From Toxonevra muliebris (Eukaryota; Arthropoda; Insecta; Diptera; Pallopteridae): a stretch of DNA of 64,000 nt. A program made the position numbers and the translations under genes. Shown here in pieces: positions 58,001-64,000 of this stretch (position 1 is its first letter; every line of letters starts with the position of its first letter). The stretch spans positions 82,391,235 to 82,455,234 of the forward strand of contig OY829326.1 in the NCBI GenBank assembly GCA_963691655.1, read 5' to 3'. The notes beneath the pieces are model-generated. The model ran no database searches. It saw only the letters and a program-made list of their open reading frames with translations, and was not told the origin of the DNA.

Positions 58001-60317
58001 GTCAATTAATTGATCTGGACTGGAGCATGCATCTTGGAAAGTCAAGTCACTTGTCGTCATTGAATTGCCATTTGGGCTGGTTGATGTGGTGAGCGGTGAT
58101 GATTGGTGATGTGGCTGTTGATGGTGGTCATTTTGTTGTTGTTGCAATGACGTTGTTTGGCGTTCTGCTAATTGCGTATGCTGCTGCTGCTGACTGAAAT
58201 GCGGAACTTCGATTGGAGCTGATATCTCCACGTCATGGCAGAGAATCATTGATATATCGCGTGAGGCATAATATGCACTCGGACTGATGTCAGTTTCGCT
58301 GACGTCCATGGCATCAGTCTGAGTTTCGGTATCCACCAATTTCACTTTGCGGTTCTCGGGCTCACTTTGATAACGGCGATCTCTGCTGGGACTATATTTG
58401 GGAGCGGCTGCAAAAGTGCCAGAACCAACACGTCTATGCCTGGTCTTCTTCAGCTGCTTTTGTGCAGTAACACAATATGATTTTGGTTGGCTGCAATTAT
58501 CGAGCTGGGCATACAGCGCGCATTTTACAGGGCTCTGTAAGCACATTGTGAATTTAACGCCCTTTTCAACATTTCAACACATTTCGTATTAATTTAAATT
58601 TTAGTTACCTCAGGTGTGGTTTCAGGATCTGGGGTTGAAGATTGTTGTTGAGCATTTCCTGAAGTTATCATTGGAGTGTTGAGTCTTTTGCGGTAATACT
58701 GCATTTTGCGTAAGGTGTTTCCCAGACGTCTAGTTGGTTTGTAACCTGGTAGCTTCTTTTCTCTCCTGAAATAATAATCATTACAGTATTCCAACATTGC
58801 AAGGCTTTTTTTTTTATTTTCAACTTACTCAGCTATTTCTTTTTCTTTCTCCTGCAATTGGGTCATGCATTCACTTAATTCCAGGTATAATCGATTCGTC
58901 TTTTCAAGCTTATCTTCGTACACCATTCGAATATCTTGGGCATGCTGCCACTCAGCAGTACGGCGCTTTATCAAATCTTGTTCATACTTATGTATACTCG
59001 TACCGTTCTGCGTGATTTCCTTGAGATATGAACGTACTTCTTCCTTCCAGGACCTTTGGGTTTCAAAATACAGTTTTTCGGTTTTTCGCAACAGCTCCGG
59101 ACCAGCGATCTCTAAATGTGACAGGATTTGCCGAAAAGAAGGACGGTTTCGTGGTTTTGTATTCCAGCAAAGTTTCACTAACAACTTGAAGCCATCTGGA
59201 CAACTGGAGGGAATAGGAAGCTTAAGAGAGTTATTGCCAACACCCCATATGATAGCTGATGAATCCACGTCTTTGTAAGGTATTTCACATGTCAACATTT
59301 CCCAAAGCACGACACCGTACGACCAAATATCGACTTTCTCGGAGCACGGCTCATTGCGAATAACCTCCGGTGCCATCCAAGCAACAGTTCCAGCAAAACT
59401 CATCTTCGTACTGATTTCATTCCATTCACGACTCGTGCCAAAGTCACTGATTTTTACTATTTCATTTGTACTAATAAGTATGCTGCACAAAGAAAAGATA
59501 TAAATGAATATTTGAATACTGTAAAGTATGTAACTCTAGGCAACATATTGAAACGGTTATTTCAAGTGTTGCCTAATGTGCAAGTACATATGTATAAATA
59601 ATAACTAGGTATTAGGAAAATGTTAATTCTTGAAATTACTTTGGACTTTTCAAATCCCTGTGTATTATTTTATGCGAGTGAAGATACTGCATACCAATTG
59701 CTATTTGCTTCGACCACGACACCAACCGAGACGGCATCATAACTGCTTCCTCTTTCAGGATGTTTTGCAATGGACCGTAAGGACAAAATTCCATAATGAT
59801 ACAAAATACTGGTGACTGCGTGCAGACACCCCTGTAAATGAGAGATGTGACTGTTATATTCACAAATAGTTATCTAGTATATCGACTGCACTTACTTAAA
59901 TTTAATTATATTCTCGTGATCCAATTTTCGCAAATGCTTTATGTCGGTTTCCTTCAGTTCTTTCACTTTTTTGACAGCTACAATGTCATTTTTTAGTTTT
60001 CCGCTAAAGACTGCTCCCTGAGCTCCACTGCCAAGCCATTCTAGGTCTGATATTGCCTCGAAGGGAATTTCCCATTCTTCGCTTTTAGGGTTCTTTATTT
60101 CAATTACACCAGCTTTGCCAATGAAAGAAAGCACAGGCTTCATGCATCCCAAAAGCCCATACATCCAATTTATTGGCTTGTCTGGATGGCCAAATGTGCC
60201 GCCATTTGGGGGCCATCGATGTTGACAGGTATTTTCTGGACTACTATCGGTAACTTCGGCACCGTTCTGTTGTTGGAGATCAGTATCTGCTTTAAAGGGT
60301 AGATCTGTTGTTGCCAT
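52097..60317 (-). CDS. wnd: Wallenda/DLK-type mixed-lineage MAP3K, six coding exons
   Basis: DLK/LZK-class kinases activate JNK and p38 cascades in axon injury and synapse growth. Exons: 60317-59896, 59831-59640, 59482-58829, 58765-58609, 58534-57522, 52592-52097; all joins are GT/AG and in phase, 2934 nt, 977 aa. The kinase domain shows GSGAQGAV (96-103), VAVKK with the catalytic Lys at 116, HRDLKSPN (198-205), DFG (218-220), then [15 protein letters not shown] and [14 protein letters not shown], a near-exact DLK match. A dual leucine-zipper-type region follows ([10 protein letters not shown]...[18 protein letters not shown]). The long C-terminal half is low complexity (poly-Gln, Asn/Ser-rich, acidic [14 protein letters not shown]). 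Start is the ATG of MATTDLPF; the exon opens at 60354 after a TTTTCAG acceptor, so a 5'-UTR exon lies upstream. The last intron is 4.9 kb and carries a LINE, a repeat element and a tandem array. Confidence 0.95.
52682..52945. mobile_element. Short non-coding repeat element, copy 2 (wnd intron)
   Basis: Sister of 16391-16652, same orientation and same ends, diverged by scattered substitutions and small indels. The remainder of 52946-54093 is AT-rich without recognised content. Confidence 0.85.
54094..55440 (-). mobile_element. Non-LTR retrotransposon fragment (LINE E) in the wnd intron
   Basis: Minus strand: [40 protein letters not shown] (catalytic Asp), [20 protein letters not shown] and [14 protein letters not shown] in one frame (55387-54797). 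After a frame break near 54790 comes a C-terminal block with [20 protein letters not shown] and [11 protein letters not shown]. 5'-truncated near 55440. CR1/Jockey-like and similar in type to LINE B. Same orientation as the host gene. Confidence 0.9.
55660..56790. repeat. Degenerate tandem array with GTGGGCGTGGC..CCATACAA core
   Basis: About nine diverged units of roughly 110-165 bp. Cores begin near 55673, 55811, 55950, 56064, 56195, 56349, 56458, 56602 and 56740. Each has GTGGGYGTGRCACCTYCCATACAA-like sequence, then TGAAT..ATATATCTGAGRAACCATAG or a decayed form. Lies in the wnd intron. 56791-57519 beyond it has no recognised content. Confidence 0.8.
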
Positions 60318-60414
60318 TCTTAGGTGTCCAAACTCATCGTGAATGCAAGCCAAACTGAAAAGAAGAAAAAGACGAATGAATTTTTAATAAATAAATAAAT
60401 AAGACTTCAATTTC

Positions 60415-60546
60415 ACTGTTCGGATTCGGCATAAAATTATAAGTTGATTCGACTTATAAGTTGATTGTAGGTCCAAGTATGTGGTATCACAATGGGCCTT
60501 TCAGGCCTTAATGTGTCTCTCGACAGTCACTCTAACCTAACCTAAG
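60415..60546 (+). mobile_element. 3' fragment of the tRNA-Glu-type SINE
   Basis: Reads TTCACTGTTCGGATTCGGCA, then an internal duplication (TTATAAGTTGATTCGACTTATAAGTTGATT), then the SINE tail TGTGGTATCACAATGGGCC...CTCGACAG...CCTAACCTAA. The head is missing. 60547-61155 beyond it has nothing recognised. Confidence 0.85.
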
Positions 60547-61158
60547 GTCTACAAATTGTCCATATTTTTATAATATTGCATTTTAATAACACGATATGCA
60601 AAATAATTTTGTAAATTACTCTTTGTCCATTCTATTGACCGGTTTCTTGGCGCTGTTCAGTTGTTCAACCAATAACTTTTTAAAATGTCCTGAAATTCAA
60701 GAAGTATATGATCTGTCAAAAATCTCTATTTCTTTCTACGGATATCAATGGTAATGATTTAAGCATGTTCGCCTAAAAATCTATCATTTTCGGAGATGTT
60801 TGCGCTACCCTACTGAGTTTAGTTTAGTTGTACTCCTTATCGATTACCTTCAATCAAACTAGTTAGGATTACATATGGATGGGTCGAAAGATATCAGTGT
60901 ATGTCCAGAATGCTACTCTGGAAAGCAAAGTCAGGTATATCTTCTGCTGGGTTTCACTTGCAAACATTGTTATTCAGGCATTTTGGAATAGTCTTTATTT
61001 ATTTTTAAAATAGGACCACATTACCACAAAGTGCACCTAATTTTTCTTTTGATTTTTAAACCTTACAGTTTATATATAGGTATAACTAGCGGAAAATCAT
61101 AACCAGGTCTCGGATTTTGTTGACCTAATTTAATTTTAGTCATATTGCTAGAATTTAA

Positions 61159-61437
61159 CCCTCCGATAACCGACAAGGTCCCTAGGGAGCCATGACATTT
61201 TCAACGAAGCGATATTTCAATACGGTTAGATCAAACAGCTTCAGCTTACGTGACTTTTATAAATGCGATGTTTAGAAGCGATTAAAATCGGCTTTGACAC
61301 GATTCTGTGAACACTATACCAAACACATTGCATTAAAAGAAAAACAGTTATACGCATCACAAGCTATGTTAATAGTGAAGGGCCCTGGTGACCTTGTCTG
61401 GCTTTGACCGTTTAAGAAGTTACCGGTTATCGGAGGG
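61159..61437. mobile_element. piggyBac-like MITE flanked by TTAA
   Basis: CCCTCCGATAACCG...CGGTTATCGGAGGG, a perfect 14-bp inverted repeat, flanked on both sides by TTAA (61155-61158 and 61438-61441), with an inverted subterminal GACAAGGTC. CCCT ends with a TTAA target are the piggyBac signature. No ORF. Confidence 0.93.
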
Positions 61438-61441
61438 TTAA

Positions 61442-62860
61442 TTCTACGTCCTTTGTAATGCATTAAAATATTCTCTAGAAAGAACTTTTGCAATCAAGCA
61501 TAAAATTTTAAAGTCAAAGTTTTGCAACAATTGTTTTGTGACGCTCTTATTGTATTTATTCTCTCAAAAGAAGCCAGCAGTCGGAAGTCGGCTGCTTTGG
61601 TTGTTTTTAAAGAAAAAATCTCAAGATCTCAACTGGAATATAAAGAATGAAAAGAAGATCAATTTAAAATATTTCCACATATTTTAGTACTGAAAAATTC
61701 TAAATTTATGTAATTGTTACATTTTCCAAAATGTGAAAATAATTTAATATAATTGGTTAAAATTACCCAATAAATGTTCCGAAAATATAAAAAATTACCT
61801 AATAAATAAAAACTCCAAAAATTTACTTAAAAACTCTTCAGATTTTGATTTTAAAGGTCATAAATGGAGTTTATGAGTACCTTAGAGATCTTTATGATAA
61901 AGCAAAAAAAAATATGACAAGTCAACAAAATCCGAGTCCTGATCATAAACATTCAAGTGGAATGCATTGGAATGTATGATGCGACACAAAAAATATTCAT
62001 CTAAATTATAAAATTTTTTTAGCATAATTTTTAAGACCTGAAATTTTAAATGTCAAACTTTGCGATAACTGTCCGTAAGATTTTATTACAGAATCGTAGT
62101 ATAATTAGAATTGTCGTTAGCTCCACTTAGCGATCAACAAATTACTGTAAAAGAGTTACAAAGTCGCACTACAGATGAAGCGTTAGAAGCGGTTAAATTT
62201 ACGGAAAGAGTAAATAAAGAATATAATGATGGAGAGGGGATAAATGAGGCGTGTGATCCGAAAAAATATCCATAATATCAATAAGAATACAAAACAATAT
62301 CTTGATATGATTATCATTTGGATTTTAAATTAAATTCCTAAAATAAAAACGGAACGCAGTTTAGAAAATATTTTTTTTTTTCCAAAGGAAGAGGAGTCCA
62401 AAAAATTAGATTTCAATAATTTTCGAGGCCGAGTACAAAAAGGTTCTTTTGCACCTAAATAAATAGTATGCAAAATATAACATATGAAGTCATTCGGATC
62501 CTCAAAATTGAAAATCTCTTCCACTCACCATCCCAAAGGTAATTCTAATGAAGAAAAGGCAATATAAATTTTTTGAAAATCTTAGAAACTAATTACAGCA
62601 ACTAGCAAAAAAACAAAGAATAAAGTTTAGATTTTACAAAATAGTAATTGTTTATGAGTAGGGCAAGGAATTCCATGTAAGTCTTTTTACTCTGTATCTC
62701 AAAAGTGAAATGATGAAGCTATCTTTATGAAACATGAAATTCCCTCTAAAATGGCAATTAATCGTTCGTGCATATTTTTGCATATTTTACAATAAATGCA
62801 TGTTTTTCGCATATTTTTTTTTTTTGATTTACATATTTTTAATTTTTAAATAATTTTGAT
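61442..62860. other. AT-rich interval without recognised gene
   Basis: No coding sequence or element was recognised. The minus-strand open stretch 62330-62524 looks like chance. Confidence 0.45.
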
Positions 62861-62861
62861 A

Positions 62862-63250
62862 ACAAGATGGGGAACATGGCTTAATGCAGTAAAATATTAC
62901 GCCCAAAACTTCGAGGAATTCGGTGAAATAGTGACAGAGTTTAACGATACTGATTCGACATCGATTAAAATCGTAAAAGAATTTTAAGACATCCCTCAAA
63001 TCTCAACTGATTTTTGTACACAGCAATTATGGGGTTTTACGTGAAGTATTCACAAAATTAGAAGGAAATAATTCTTTGAAAAATGAAGTACATTTAGTCA
63101 ATAAGCTTTAAAAAAAAACATGCCTAAAAAGTTATTGAAAAATTATATTTTGTTCCCTGAAAATACAAAGGTTTTCTTGAAATAAGGCAACTTGCGAGTA
63201 TTTTGGAAGTTAATGAAGAAAATTGTTTTACGAACAACTATTCTATAAAT
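62862..63250 (+). mobile_element. Probable hAT-type transposase relic
   Basis: The reading TRWGTWLNAVKYYAQNFEE resembles the conserved TRWGTWL.A..YY..N block of BED-finger hAT-like transposase relics, followed by a frame-broken continuation. No TIRs identified. Confidence 0.55.
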
Positions 63251-63419
63251 GATTTGTTTACCTTTAACCCGTTCGTGCCAGAATTTTAACGGGATTTGAT
63301 AGAAACCTTTTGTACTTAGATTATGGTTACTTAGGACTTAACAAAAAAACATACATAAGGAGCTGTATACGACCACTGGATATCCATTTTTCCTCGCTAA
63401 GTTATAGTTTAAACCTAGA

Positions 63420-64000
63420 GGTAAGACTAAACCTTTATGGTGGACCCCGGAGATTGCAGAGCTACGAAAAGTATGCAGAAGACTCTTTAATAGAGCCAAG
63501 GCTTTCAATGACTGGTTTCTCTTTAAATCTAAACAAAGGGAACTTAAGTACGCTATAAGAAAAGCCAAAAGGGCGTCTTGGAGGAACTTCTGTGGTAGCA
63601 TAGAAAGCTTCTCCGAGACTAGCCGACTTCGAAAACTCTTGAATACGACCCCTAGGGCTCTCGACTGTATCCAGAAATCCGATGGTCACTGGACTGATTC
63701 TGGGATCGAGACCTTAGAGGTCCTCCTGTATACTCATTTTCCAGGGAGTAAAACCTTCGTTGATCATAGTCTTCCTGTGACCGATCATCTTTTAAGTAAC
63801 ACCTCCCCTTTTCAATTGACCGACACTCTTCTAAAGTGGGCCATCAAATCCTTCAGCCCCTACAAATCTCCAGGGCCAGATGGCATCATTCCCGCGGATT
63901 TTCAGCAAGGGGCTGAACACGTAACATCATGGCTATTGCAAATTTATAATGCTTGCCTAAAATTTTCGTACATTCCCAAAAGCTGGAGAGAGGCTCGTGT
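63420..64000 (+). mobile_element. LINE F, region before and into the RT domain, cut by window edge
   Basis: An open reading gives KPLWWTPEIAELRKVCRRLF, AKRASWRNFCGSIES, FPGSKTFVDHSLPVTD and SFSPYKSPGPDGIIPADFQQ, then LKFSYIPKSWREAR at the edge. This is the segment between endonuclease and RT plus the first RT blocks of an RT/RNase H-type LINE (same group as A and D, distinct sequence). It is open for nearly 200 codons, so it may be younger; it continues outside the window. Confidence 0.88.

Noticed and set aside
1..64000. CRISPR arrays, bacterial operons or integrated viral genes
   Set aside because: No regularly spaced direct repeats, no prokaryotic gene organisation, and every reverse transcriptase seen fits non-LTR elements.

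Overview
The window is insect nuclear DNA, most likely from a tephritid-like or other higher fly. Three things suggest this: AT-rich intergenic DNA with short phase-consistent introns, fly-type host genes (PIG-F, TRAPPC8, a SEPT6-group septin, Asf1, a Wallenda/DLK kinase), and a dense load of non-LTR retrotransposons, Tc1/mariner and hAT-like elements, MITEs and tRNA-derived SINEs. No bacterial, organellar or viral segment was seen.

Layout. 1-509: 3' end of PIG-F (+). 1036-8329: TRAPPC8 (-), rebuilt as 16 coding exons with every junction in phase, 1315 aa; it converges on PIG-F. 8.6-12.5 kb: LINE relics, a 51-bp tandem repeat and a decayed inverted-repeat element. 12660-13922: an intronless septin with a DRE motif upstream. 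14.8-17.8 kb: a cluster of MITEs. 18247-18963: asf1, with an E2F-type site 241 bp upstream. 19.2-29.4 kb: nested transposons (a three-level nest in a Tc1 element; a LINE carrying a SINE and a second LINE that carries its own SINE). 30003-40505: an unrecognised three-exon gene whose second intron (about 7.5 kb) is filled with nested elements. 40.6-50.8 kb: Tc1 relics, another LINE, MITEs. 52097-60317: wallenda-like MAP3K (-), six coding exons, 977 aa, with a 4.9-kb intron holding a LINE and a degenerate repeat array. 60.4-64 kb: SINE fragment, piggyBac-like MITE, hAT relic, and a LINE running off the window edge.

The host genes do separate housekeeping and signalling jobs: GPI anchoring, vesicle tethering, septin cytoskeleton, histone deposition, axonal/JNK signalling. 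There is no operon-like functional cluster. The most unusual host-type content is the 30-40.5 kb gene. It encodes a Cys-rich N-terminus, two or three diverged copies of a module that I tentatively compare with a papain-like/UL36-type protease fold lacking its catalytic residues, and a long Lys/Asp/Gly low-complexity linker with two compensating frameshifts. The other notable structures are a composite SINE with one shared target-site duplication, a TIR element carrying an exon-like segment, and a partial exon duplication inside TRAPPC8.
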